Assembly (NCBI RefSeq): GCF_001307295.1
Contig: NZ_CP012700.1
Location: forward strand, 4,343,001 to 4,407,000
Direction: 5' to 3'
Length of the DNA stretch: 64,000 bases
Origin: Sphingopyxis macrogoltabida
Lineage (GTDB): Bacteria > Pseudomonadota > Alphaproteobacteria > Sphingomonadales > Sphingomonadaceae
In this document: positions 9,241 through 16,775 of the stretch, in pieces
Layout: every line of letters starts with the position of its first letter
Numbering within the stretch: the stretch's first letter is position 1
The notes under the pieces: model-generated
Database searches by the model: none
What the model was told of the DNA's origin: nothing
What the model saw: the letters and a program-made list of their open reading frames with translations, nothing else
Program-made: the position numbers and the translations under genes

Positions 9241-10191
9241 TTGAACAATTACAGCGTCGAGGCGAACGGCCTCTCCAAATATTTCGGCAATTTCAAGGCA
9301 GTCGATCATGTCAGCCTCGCGGTGCCGACGGGCAGCATCTACGGCGTGCTCGGTCCCAACGGTGCGGGCAAGACGACCAGCCTGCGCATGACGCTCGGCA
9401 TCATCGACCCCGACGCGGGCACGAGCCGTATCTTCGGCACGCACCCGCCGCAATCGGTGCGCCACCGCATCGGCTATCTTCCCGAAGAGCGCGGCCTCTA
9501 TCCCGGCATGAAGGCGCGCGAGGCAATCGCCTTCATGGGCGCGCTGCGCGGGCTCGACTGGTCCGAGGGGCGCCGCCGCGCCGCCGCCTTCATGACCGAA
9601 CTCGGACTCGAGCGCGTGATCGACGAAAAGATCCGGAAGATGTCGAAGGGCATGGCGCAGATGGTCCAACTCATCGGATCGATCGTCCACGCCCCCGACC
9701 TGATCGTGCTTGACGAGCCTTTCTCCGGGCTCGACCCGGTCAACCAGGAACGGCTCGAAATGCTCGTCCGGCGCGAACGCGACCGCGGCGCGACGATCCT
9801 CTTCTCGACCCATGTCATGGCGCACGCCGAACGCCTCTGCGACCGGATCGCGATCATCGCGCGATCGCAGCGGCGTTTCGAGGGCACCGTCGACGAGGCG
9901 CGCGCGCTGCTGCCGATGCAGGTCCGCTACACGCCGCGCACCGACGGCGACGCGGCGGCCGCGCTGCTCCCCGCCGGGGCCGAGCGCAAGGGCGAGGCAT
10001 GGCATTTCGCCATCGAGGAGGCCGACGTCGAGCCCTTGCTGGCGCGGATCACCGCGAGCGGGCACGGCGTCGCGGGCCTGTCGATCGCGCGGCCCGGGCT
10101 CCACGACGCCTTCGTGCACATCGTCCGCCAGGTCGACGCCGGCTTTGACGCGACCGCCGAAAAAGACGCCATCGAGGAGGCCGCCGCATGA
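9241..10191 (+). CDS. ABC transporter ATP-binding protein (NatA-like exporter)
   Basis: The 316-residue ATPase has Walker [10 protein letters not shown] (about 38-46), an ABC signature in the variant form MSKGMAQ, Walker B LIVLDEP, and the switch His in FSTHVM. A C-terminal domain of about 90 residues, found in NatA-type exporters, follows the nucleotide-binding domain. The start is TTG. The stop overlaps the permease start as ATGA. With the downstream permease it forms a two-gene exporter; sodium export is the founding family role but the substrate here is unknown. Confidence 0.88.
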   Translation: MNNYSVEANGLSKYFGNFKAVDHVSLAVPTGSIYGVLGPNGAGKTTSLRMTLGIIDPDAGTSRIFGTHPPQSVRHRIGYLPEERGLYPGMKAREAIAFMGALRGLDWSEGRRRAAAFMTELGLERVIDEKIRKMSKGMAQMVQLIGSIVHAPDLIVLDEPFSGLDPVNQERLEMLVRRERDRGATILFSTHVMAHAERLCDRIAIIARSQRRFEGTVDEARALLPMQVRYTPRTDGDAAAALLPAGAERKGEAWHFAIEEADVEPLLARITASGHGVAGLSIARPGLHDAFVHIVRQVDAGFDATAEKDAIEEAAA

Positions 10192-11462
10192 ACGCCTTCC
10201 TCAAGAATATGTTCGTCATCGCGCGCCGCGATTTTCTGGCGATCGTCGCGACGCCGACCTTCCTCCTCTTCCTGCTTGCCCCGCTCTTCATGATCGGAAT
10301 GGGCGCGGTTGGCGGCATCGGCGCCTCGCAGCTTGCCGACAGCGCGCGCGGCAAGGGCCGCATCGTCGCGATCGTCGCCGCGGGCGATGCCGAGGATCTG
10401 CGCGCCGCCGACGACCGTCTGCGCGAGGCGCTGCCGCGCGGCGAACGACCGGTGACGCTCGAGATCCGCGTCGAAAGCGCCACGCCGGTCGATCCCTTCG
10501 CGATCGCACAGGAGAAAGGCGCCGACACCTACGCCGTACTGTCCGGGCCGCTGGGCAAGCCGCAGATCGTCGAGCGCGAAGCGGGGAGCAGCGCCGGACG
10601 CTATCTTGCGCTGCTCGCGAGCGATGTGCTGCGCGATCGCGCCGCGGGGCCTGTCGCGCCCGCCGCACCGCAATTCCAGAGTATCCGGAGCGGCGGCACG
10701 AGCATCGCGGCGCAGCAGTCGATGGGCTTTGCCGCGGTCTTCGTCATCTTCCTCGTGACGCTGCTTCTCGCCGGCCAGACGGTCGGCTCGCTCGCCGAGG
10801 AAAAAGGCAACAAGGTCATCGAAATCCTCGCCGCCGCGGTGCCGCTCGAAAGCGTCTTCCTCGGCAAGCTGCTCGGCATGCTCGGCGTCGCGATCCTGTT
10901 CCTCAGCTTCTGGGGTGTCGTCGCGGTCGCCGGCGGCTTCGTCGCAACGGCGCAGATGGACCCCGCCGCACTTGCCGCCGCCAGCAAACCGGCCGCCGCC
11001 CTCGCCTCCGCTCCCGCGAGCGGCTGGGGCTTTTTTCTCGGCATCGGGGTCGCCTATTTCATCATGGCTTTCCTGCTCCTCGGCTCGGTCTTCCTCGGCG
11101 TCGGCGCGCAGGCGAGCACGGTGCGCGAAATCCAGATGCTCAGCCTGCCGATCACCATTTTCCAGGTCGGCATGTTCAGCCTGTCCGCTGCCGCGGCGAG
11201 CGCGCCGGGAACCGGCCTTGCGCATTTCGCCCAGATTTTTCCCTTCTCCTCGCCCTTCGCGATGGCGGCGCGCGCCGCGACCGACGGCGACAAGGCAATC
11301 CACCTGCTCGCGCTCGGCTGGCAGGCAATCTGGGTCGCACTCGTCGTCTGGCTGTCGGTGCGCCTGTTCCGCGCCGGGGTATTGAGCAGCGGCGCGAGCT
11401 GGAAATTCTGGCAGCGGACGCGGCGCGCAGCGGCCACGGCGACGCCGGACGGCCTCGATTGA
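10188..11462 (+). CDS. ABC-2 type permease (NatB-like)
   Basis: The 424-residue protein has one N-terminal membrane helix (about 18-45), a soluble extracytoplasmic region of about 130 residues, then five or six helices, the layout of the ABC2_membrane_3 (NatB) family. The motif LAGQTVGSLAEEKGNKVIEIL after the first C-terminal helix is the conserved coupling region. It is coupled to the ATPase gene by a 4-bp overlap, so both subunits are made together. Its stop codon lies inside a TTGACA hexamer that may be the -35 box of the P450 gene. Confidence 0.85.
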   Translation: MNAFLKNMFVIARRDFLAIVATPTFLLFLLAPLFMIGMGAVGGIGASQLADSARGKGRIVAIVAAGDAEDLRAADDRLREALPRGERPVTLEIRVESATPVDPFAIAQEKGADTYAVLSGPLGKPQIVEREAGSSAGRYLALLASDVLRDRAAGPVAPAAPQFQSIRSGGTSIAAQQSMGFAAVFVIFLVTLLLAGQTVGSLAEEKGNKVIEILAAAVPLESVFLGKLLGMLGVAILFLSFWGVVAVAGGFVATAQMDPAALAAASKPAAALASAPASGWGFFLGIGVAYFIMAFLLLGSVFLGVGAQASTVREIQMLSLPITIFQVGMFSLSAAAASAPGTGLAHFAQIFPFSSPFAMAARAATDGDKAIHLLALGWQAIWVALVVWLSVRLFRAGVLSSGASWKFWQRTRRAAATATPDGLD

Positions 11463-11486
11463 CAAAGCTGTAAATAGTGGCATTCT
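11459..11486 (+). promoter_or_regulatory. Candidate promoter of the P450 gene
   Basis: A perfect TTGACA (11459-11464) overlaps the permease stop. A weak -10 candidate, CATTCT (11481-11486), follows after a 16-bp spacer. About 48 bp then remain to the P450 ATG, which has a GAGG site upstream. The -10 is poor, so this is tentative. Confidence 0.3.
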
Positions 11487-11534
11487 GAAACGGAATCGGC
11501 CGCGCCAGACGGCCTTTCGACAGAGGAGCGCCCC

Positions 11535-12791
11535 ATGGCTACCGTCATCCGCGAAACCCCCGCCGACCTTCATCCCCTCGACCTGTCGCGCGCCGATCTG
11601 TGGCGCGAGGATCAGTGGCAGGAACCGATGCGCCAGTTGCGCGCCGAATCGCCGATCTATTATTGCGAGGATTCGAAGTTCGGCCCCTATTGGTCGGTGA
11701 CGACCTACAAGCCGATCCAGCATATCGAGGCGCTACCCAAGATCTTCTCCTCGTCATGGGAATATGGCGGCATCACCGTCGCCGGCGATGGCATCGAGCA
11801 TCTGAAAGAGGGCGAAATCCCGATGCCGATGTTCATCGCGATGGACCCGCCGCAGCACACCGCGCAGCGCCGCACCGTCGCCCCCGCCTTCGGCCCCTCC
11901 GAAATCGAGCGCATGCGCGCCGACACGCAGGCGCGCACCGCGGCGCTGATCGACACGCTGCCGGTCGGCGAGGCGTTCGACTGGGTCGAGCGGCTGTCGA
12001 TCGAACTCACGACCGACATGCTGGCGATCCTGTTCGATTTCCCTTGGGAAAACCGCCACAATCTGACCCGCTGGTCCGACGCGCTCGGCGATATCGAAAG
12101 CTTCAACACGCTCGAGGAACGCCAGCAGCGCCTCGCCACCGCCTTCGAAATGGGCGCCGCGTTCAAGGAATTATGGGATCACAAGGCGAAGAATCCTGGC
12201 AAGCACGATCTCATCTCGATCATGCTCCAGTCCGACGCGATGAATCACATGAGCCATGAGGAATTCATGGGCAATCTGATCCTGCTCATTGTCGGCGGCA
12301 ACGACACGACGCGCAATTCGATGTCGGCCTATGCCTATGGCCTCCATTGCTTCCCCGAAGAGCGCGCGAAGCTCGAAGCGAATCACGATCCCGACCTTGC
12401 GGTCAACGCGATGCACGAGATCATCCGCTGGCAGACCCCGCTCGCGCATATGCGCCGCACCGCGCTCGAAGACACCGAATTGTTCGGCCACCAGATCAGG
12501 GCGCGCGACAAGATCGCGCTCTGGTACGCCTCGGCGAACCGCGACGAAAGCATCTTTCCCGACGGCGACCGGATCATCGTCGACCGCGAGAACGCCCGCC
12601 GCCATCTTGCCTTCGGTTACGGCATCCATCGCTGCGTCGGGGCGCGGGTCGCCGAACTGCAACTCACGACTTTGATCTCCGAAATGCAGAAGCGCCGCCT
12701 GCGCGTGAACGTGCTGGCGGAGCCCGAGCGCGTCAACGCGAGCTTCGTCCACGGTTATCGCCATATGCAGGTCGAACTCGAGCGCTATTGA
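11535..12791 (+). CDS. Cytochrome P450, CYP153-like
   Basis: The 418-residue soluble P450 has the I-helix motif GGNDTTRNS (254-262), the K-helix EIIR (295-298) and the haem loop FGYGIHRCVG with ligand Cys367. The segments FIAMDPPQHTAQRRTVAP (100-117) and SIELTTDMLAILFDFP (155-170) resemble the CYP153 alkane/fatty-acid terminal hydroxylases common in sphingomonads. Such enzymes need a ferredoxin and a ferredoxin reductase; neither is nearby. Subfamily and substrate are inferred from remembered motifs only. Confidence 0.85.
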   Translation: MATVIRETPADLHPLDLSRADLWREDQWQEPMRQLRAESPIYYCEDSKFGPYWSVTTYKPIQHIEALPKIFSSSWEYGGITVAGDGIEHLKEGEIPMPMFIAMDPPQHTAQRRTVAPAFGPSEIERMRADTQARTAALIDTLPVGEAFDWVERLSIELTTDMLAILFDFPWENRHNLTRWSDALGDIESFNTLEERQQRLATAFEMGAAFKELWDHKAKNPGKHDLISIMLQSDAMNHMSHEEFMGNLILLIVGGNDTTRNSMSAYAYGLHCFPEERAKLEANHDPDLAVNAMHEIIRWQTPLAHMRRTALEDTELFGHQIRARDKIALWYASANRDESIFPDGDRIIVDRENARRHLAFGYGIHRCVGARVAELQLTTLISEMQKRRLRVNVLAEPERVNASFVHGYRHMQVELERY

Positions 12792-12849
12792 CGATTATCG
12801 CGGTCGCGCCCATTTCGGCACGGCAGCAGGGGGCGTAAGGAGCCCTTCG

Positions 12850-13338
12850 ATGATCGAACGACGCTATCTCATAGGCGGCTTGGCCCTTGGCGGTGCGCTC
12901 GTCGCCGCGCCTTTGCTGTTCGCCAAGCCCGGCAAACGTCCGCTCGCCGAACCCGGCTGGCGGCTTTCCGACGCCGAATGGCAAAAGCGCCTGTCGCCGC
13001 TGGCGTATCGCGTGCTGCGCGAAGCGGCGACCGAGCGCCCCTTCACCAGCCCGCTCGACAAGGAAAAGCGTAGCGGTACCTTTGTCTGCGCGGGCTGCGC
13101 GCTGCCGCTCTATTCGAGCAAGACCAAGTTCGACAGCGGCACCGGCTGGCCGAGCTTCTGGGCGCCGCTCAAGGGCGCGATCGGCACCTCCACCGACCAC
13201 GAACTCGGGTATCCGCGCACTGAGGTGCATTGCAAACGCTGCGGCGGCCATCTCGGCCATGTCTTCAACGACGGGCCGAAACCGACCGGCAAGCGTTATT
13301 GCATGAACGGCGCAGCGCTCGCTTTCCGCCCGGCTTGA
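12850..13338 (+). CDS. msrB: Exported peptide-methionine (R)-S-oxide reductase
   Basis: The 162-residue protein reduces methionine-R-sulfoxide in proteins. Zinc ligands are Cys80, Cys83, Cys128 and Cys131 in two CxxC pairs, and the catalytic Cys151 lies in KRYCMNGAAL. Residues 1-25 form a signal or anchor sequence with two arginines at positions 4-5 (ERRYLIGGLALGG), which resembles a twin-arginine signal, so the enzyme probably acts in the periplasm. It is 58 bp after the P450 gene, and may be read with it. Confidence 0.92.
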   Translation: MIERRYLIGGLALGGALVAAPLLFAKPGKRPLAEPGWRLSDAEWQKRLSPLAYRVLREAATERPFTSPLDKEKRSGTFVCAGCALPLYSSKTKFDSGTGWPSFWAPLKGAIGTSTDHELGYPRTEVHCKRCGGHLGHVFNDGPKPTGKRYCMNGAALAFRPA

Positions 13339-13350
13339 CGCGGGCGCCGG

Positions 13351-13391
13351 TTGACGCACGAATATACGGACCATATACGCTCCGTATATTC
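13351..13391 (+). promoter_or_regulatory. Promoter with palindromic operator upstream of the ParD-like/map pair
   Basis: TTGACG (13351-13356) and TATACG (13374-13379) are spaced by 17 bp. An exact 11-bp inverted repeat, GAATATACGGA (13360-13370) and its complement (13381-13391), flanks the -10 box. The ATATACG core also occurs a third time in the centre. A repressor on these arms would block the polymerase. Autoregulation by the ParD-like protein, whose ATG is 20 bp downstream, is the obvious hypothesis. Confidence 0.6.
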
Positions 13392-13410
13392 TCCGTTGCC
13401 AAGAGGCTTT

Positions 13411-13617
13411 ATGGGTATCGTGAAAATCGACGACGCGCTGCATGAGGGTGCACGCCGGGCCAGCACCGTGATGTGCCGCTCGATCAACGCGCAGGCCGAA
13501 TATTGGATGAAAATCGGCATGCTGGCCGAGGCCAATCCGACGCTGTCGTTCAACCATCTCGTCGCGATGCAACTCGGCGCGGCGCAGGGCAGCGCGACCG
13601 AACTCGCGGCCGCCTGA
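13411..13617 (+). CDS. ParD-like antitoxin-type protein
   Basis: The 68-residue protein matches the ParD_like family (antitoxin-like, predicted ribbon-helix-helix DNA binder): it opens with MGIVKIDDALHEGARRAS, followed by a segment with SINAQAEYWMKIG. The start is the ATG at 13411 after GAGG; an earlier in-frame start would lie inside the operator. No ParE-type toxin follows. Instead a methionine aminopeptidase gene begins 1 bp after the stop. The family is, as I recall, often found beside map, so this may not be a classical toxin-antitoxin pair. Confidence 0.75.
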   Translation: MGIVKIDDALHEGARRASTVMCRSINAQAEYWMKIGMLAEANPTLSFNHLVAMQLGAAQGSATELAAA

Positions 13618-13618
13618 C

Positions 13619-14389
13619 ATGGTCAAGACGCCCGACGAACTGGCGCTGATGCGCATATCGGGCAAGCTGCTCGCATCGGTGTTCGAAATGCTCGACGGGA
13701 TAGATCTCGCCGGCCGGTCGACGATGGAGGTCAACGACCTTGTCGAGGATTTCATTACCGTCGACCTTGCCGCGCGCCCCGCGAGCAAGGGCCAGTACGG
13801 CTTCCAATATGTCCTCAACTGCTCGATCAACCACGTCGTCTGCCACGGCGTCCCCGATCCGGACGCGATCATCCGCGGCGGCGACATCATCAACCTCGAC
13901 ATCACGCTCGAAAAAAACGGCTTCATCGCCGATTCGAGCAAGACATTTATCGTCGGCGAGGTCCCGCCCGCGACGCGGCGACTCGTCCGCGTCGCGCAGG
14001 AAGCGATGTGGAAGGGAATCGCCGAAGTGCGCCCCGGCGCGCATCTGGGCGACATCGGCTTTGCCATCGAACGCCATGCAAAAAAGCACGGCTATTCGGT
14101 CGTCCGCGACTATTGCGGGCACGGCATCGGGCGCGAGATGCACGAGGAGCCGTCGGTGCTCAATTTCGGGCGCCGCGGAACGGGGTTGAAGCTGCGCGAA
14201 GGCATGGTCTTCACGATCGAACCGATGATCAATCAGGGCACGCGCAAGGTTTCGACCGAAAAGGACGGCTGGACGGTGGTAACGAACGACCGCAAGCTCT
14301 CGGCCCAGTTCGAACATACGGTCGCGGTGACCGGCGATGGCGTCGAGGTGCTGACCCTGCGCAGCGGCGAGACGATGTTGGCGGCCTAG
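13619..14389 (+). CDS. map: Type I methionine aminopeptidase
   Basis: The 256-residue enzyme removes initiator Met from nascent proteins. All five metal ligands are present: Asp94, Asp105, His168, Glu201 and Glu232, and His76 of CHGVP is also present. The second-Asp motif reads GFIADSSKTF where most housekeeping type I enzymes have HGDTS, marking a distinct subgroup. It is coupled to the ParD-like gene with a 1-bp gap. Whether this is the only Map of the cell cannot be seen here. Confidence 0.95.
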   Translation: MVKTPDELALMRISGKLLASVFEMLDGIDLAGRSTMEVNDLVEDFITVDLAARPASKGQYGFQYVLNCSINHVVCHGVPDPDAIIRGGDIINLDITLEKNGFIADSSKTFIVGEVPPATRRLVRVAQEAMWKGIAEVRPGAHLGDIGFAIERHAKKHGYSVVRDYCGHGIGREMHEEPSVLNFGRRGTGLKLREGMVFTIEPMINQGTRKVSTEKDGWTVVTNDRKLSAQFEHTVAVTGDGVEVLTLRSGETMLAA

Positions 14390-14422
14390 TAACGACGCGA
14401 CGTCCACCCCGGCACAAACAAA

Positions 14423-14452
14423 TGGGGCGGCCTCGTTATGAGTGCCGCCCCA
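14423..14452. terminator. Hairpin terminator between convergent genes
   Basis: A perfect 9-bp stem (TGGGGCGGC and its complement) with a 12-base loop lies between map and the convergent secreted-protein gene. On the minus strand it is followed by TTTGTTTG, so it fits best as the terminator of the minus-strand gene, but it may serve both. Confidence 0.65.
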
Positions 14453-14517
14453 GTTTGGGAGCCCGCCGGGGAGAGGGAGAGGACGGGCCGGAGATTGGTA
14501 CGTCTGGCTGATATCGT

Positions 14518-14850
14518 TCAGCGCGACGCGACCTGGCTGTCGCCTTCGAGTTCGGCGACGCCGGCGATCTTCAGCGCGGCGCGGAACTGCTTGGCGGCGG
14601 CGCGTTCATTGCCCGCTTCGCACAGCTTCTTGCCGGTCGAGACGAAGCGCTTGGCGCTGGCCTTCTGGCCGGCGTTCGCGCCTTCGGCGGCGGTCGAAGC
14701 CTGCTCGGCGAGGCCGGTGCAGCGATAGTCACCCGACTGCGCATAAGCCGGCGAAGTCGAAGCGATCAGGCCGCCGAAAGCAAGCGCCGAACCGGCGACG
14801 ATGGCGAACGCGGAGGGGAAGCGGCGGAAAGAGGAGAGCTGATAGGCCAT
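14518..14850 (-). CDS. Small secreted protein, unknown function
   Basis: The 110-residue product has a signal peptide (about residues 1-36) ending in SPAYAQ. The mature part of about 74 residues has two cysteines (YRCTGL and KKLCEAG) and is helical and Lys/Ala-rich, reading like a short TPR-type or coiled segment. The family is not recognised. The start at 14850 is used because the longer frame extends into the divergent LysR promoter. It is divergent from lysR and is therefore a candidate target of that regulator. Confidence 0.65.
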   Translation of the reverse strand: MAYQLSSFRRFPSAFAIVAGSALAFGGLIASTSPAYAQSGDYRCTGLAEQASTAAEGANAGQKASAKRFVSTGKKLCEAGNERAAAKQFRAALKIAGVAELEGDSQVASR

Positions 14851-14905
14851 GGGAGAGGTTCCTTTCGTTTCGTTGTGCAACCTTTTTAGCTGCGGTTGCG
14901 CAAAT

Positions 14906-14924
14906 AGATAATCCTCTATAATCT
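14906..14924. promoter_or_regulatory. LysR-type box and -10 element in the divergent gap
   Basis: AGAT-N11-ATCT forms the T-N11-A type inverted repeat bound by LysR regulators. It overlaps a perfect TATAAT (14917-14922) reading toward lysR. On the other strand a TTGCAG/TATTTG pair with a 16-bp spacer could drive the secreted-protein gene. The arrangement fits autorepression plus control of the divergent gene. Confidence 0.45.
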
Positions 14925-14933
14925 GCAAGTGCC

Positions 14934-15860
14934 TTGAAGCAGGATTTAACAATCCCCCATGGGGCGCTCGACGGGATCGAAGCTTTCCTGCGTGTTGCGG
15001 AAAGGCGGAGCTTTTCCGCCGCGGCCGCCGATCTCGGCGTTTCCCCCTCGGCCATCAGCCAGACGATCAAGGCGCTCGAAGCGCGCGTCGGCGCGCCTTT
15101 GTTCATGCGCACGACGCGCAGCGTCGGCCTGACGCAGGCGGGCGAGATGTTCCACGAACGCGCCGCCCCCGCCTATTCGGGCCTTGCCGACGCCTATGAA
15201 GCCGCCCGCAACCTCGGCAACCGCCCGGCGGGCCGGCTCCGCATCAACCTGATGCGCGGTGCGGTCCAACCGCTGTTCGAGCCGATCATCGCGGGCTTCT
15301 GCGAATCCTACCCCGAGATCGAGCTCGAAATCTATGCCGAGGACGCGCTCGCCGATCTCAGCGCCGGCGGTTTCGACGCCGGGGTGCGCATGGGCGAATC
15401 GCTCGACGCCGACGTGATCGCGGTTCGCCTGACCGGGCCGTTCCGCTTCGTCGCCGTCGCCACCCCGGGTTATCTGGAAAAATATGGCCGTCCAGCGAGC
15501 CCCGACGAACTGCGGGGTCACCGCTGCGTGCGCATGCGCATGGGCAGCGGCGCTTTGATGCCATGGACGTTCGAGAAGGGGAATCGCGAGATCGAGGTCG
15601 GGGTGACCGGGCCGGTGATCGTCAACGACTACACCGCGATGATGGTCGCGGTGCGCGCCGGGGTCGCGATGGGCATGACCGCCGAGCCGGTGGTCAAGGC
15701 GATGATCGCCGCGGGCGAACTCGAACTCGTGCTCGGCGACCATGCCTGCTCGACCTCAGGCCTGTTCCTCTATTATCCCAGCCGCAAACAGGTGATGCCG
15801 AAGCTGCGCGCCTTCATCGATTATGTGCGCGATTACCTGCCCGATGACGTTACCGGATAG
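14934..15860 (+). CDS. LysR-family transcriptional regulator
   Basis: The 308-residue protein has an N-terminal winged helix-turn-helix (about residues 13-72; motif SFSAAAADLGVSPSAISQTI followed by LEARVGAPLFMRTTRSVGLT) and a C-terminal periplasmic-binding-like effector domain (about 98-300). The start is TTG, only 11 bp after a TATAAT, so the transcript may be nearly leaderless. It is closest in look to the large group of LysR regulators without known effector. The likely target is the divergent secreted-protein gene. Confidence 0.9.
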   Translation: MKQDLTIPHGALDGIEAFLRVAERRSFSAAAADLGVSPSAISQTIKALEARVGAPLFMRTTRSVGLTQAGEMFHERAAPAYSGLADAYEAARNLGNRPAGRLRINLMRGAVQPLFEPIIAGFCESYPEIELEIYAEDALADLSAGGFDAGVRMGESLDADVIAVRLTGPFRFVAVATPGYLEKYGRPASPDELRGHRCVRMRMGSGALMPWTFEKGNREIEVGVTGPVIVNDYTAMMVAVRAGVAMGMTAEPVVKAMIAAGELELVLGDHACSTSGLFLYYPSRKQVMPKLRAFIDYVRDYLPDDVTG

Positions 15861-15983
15861 CGCGGCAGGCCGCCTCGTTCCGACGTGGAAACAAATCCCT
15901 TTGCCGCCCGCAGAAAAATTACGCTGGCGAATCCTCCAAAAAGGCGGCAGCGAGTTGTCAACTAAACGGGTTGGGATGACATC

Positions 15984-16751
15984 ATGCTAGATTTTGCGGC
16001 CATCGACGTTTCCGCGCTGCTGCCCTTCATCCTTATCGGCTTCGCTGCCCAGCTCGTCGACGGCGCGCTCGGCATGGCCTTCGGCGTCATCTGCAACACC
16101 CTGCTCGTCGCAGTGCTCGGCGTACCCCCGGCGGTCGCTTCGGCGCGCATCCATGTCGTCGAGGTGTTTACGACCGGCGTGTCGGGGATCAGCCATCTGC
16201 TCCATCGCAACATCGAATGGTCGCTGTTCTGGAAACTGCTCATTCCCGGCGTCATCGGCGGCGTGCTCGGCGCTTATGTCCTCACCTCGTTGCACGCCGA
16301 TATCGTGAAGCCCTTCGTGCTCGCCTATCTGGTCGCGATCGGCATCTGGCTGCTCGTCCGCGGCCTGCTCTATCCGCCCAAGATCCAGAAGCCGACGGTC
16401 ATCGCCCCGCTCGGCCTCGTCGGCGGCTTCCTTGATGCCGCGGGCGGCGGTGGCTGGGGACCGGTCGTCACCTCGAACCTGCTCGTCCAGGGCGCCGAAC
16501 CGCGCAAGGTCGTCGGCACGGTCAACAGCGTCGAATTCTTCCTGACCCTCGCGGTCTCGGCGACCTTCATCTGGAACCTCGGCATCGCCGATATCGCCGG
16601 CGCGACGCTCGGCCTGCTGATCGGCGGCGTCCTCGCCGCACCGCTCGGCGCCTTTATGGCCAAGCGCTTCTCGGTCAAGCTGATGCTCACCCTTGTGGGC
16701 GTCGTGCTGACCGCGACCAGCGCCTTCGGCCTCTATCGCGCTCTGATGTGA
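15984..16751 (+). CDS. TSUP (TauE/SafE) family permease
   Basis: The 255-residue membrane protein has about eight helices in two similar halves. The family marks are the N-terminal QLVDGALGMAFGV and the mirrored second-half GGFLDAAGGGGWGPV. Members export sulfite, sulfoacetate or related sulfur and carboxylate anions. No sulfur gene is adjacent, so the substrate is unknown. It is monocistronic, and convergent with the usher-like gene. Confidence 0.9.
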   Translation: MLDFAAIDVSALLPFILIGFAAQLVDGALGMAFGVICNTLLVAVLGVPPAVASARIHVVEVFTTGVSGISHLLHRNIEWSLFWKLLIPGVIGGVLGAYVLTSLHADIVKPFVLAYLVAIGIWLLVRGLLYPPKIQKPTVIAPLGLVGGFLDAAGGGGWGPVVTSNLLVQGAEPRKVVGTVNSVEFFLTLAVSATFIWNLGIADIAGATLGLLIGGVLAAPLGAFMAKRFSVKLMLTLVGVVLTATSAFGLYRALM

Positions 16752-16775
16752 TGCGGGGTAACGGCGGGGCTGTCC

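Noticed and set aside
9173..9248. Longer start for queG at 9248
   Set aside because: The extra 25 residues overlap the start of the divergent ABC gene and have no conserved features.
13411..14389. Classical ParDE toxin-antitoxin module
   Set aside because: The gene after the ParD-like one is a complete methionine aminopeptidase with all metal ligands, not a ParE/RelE fold.
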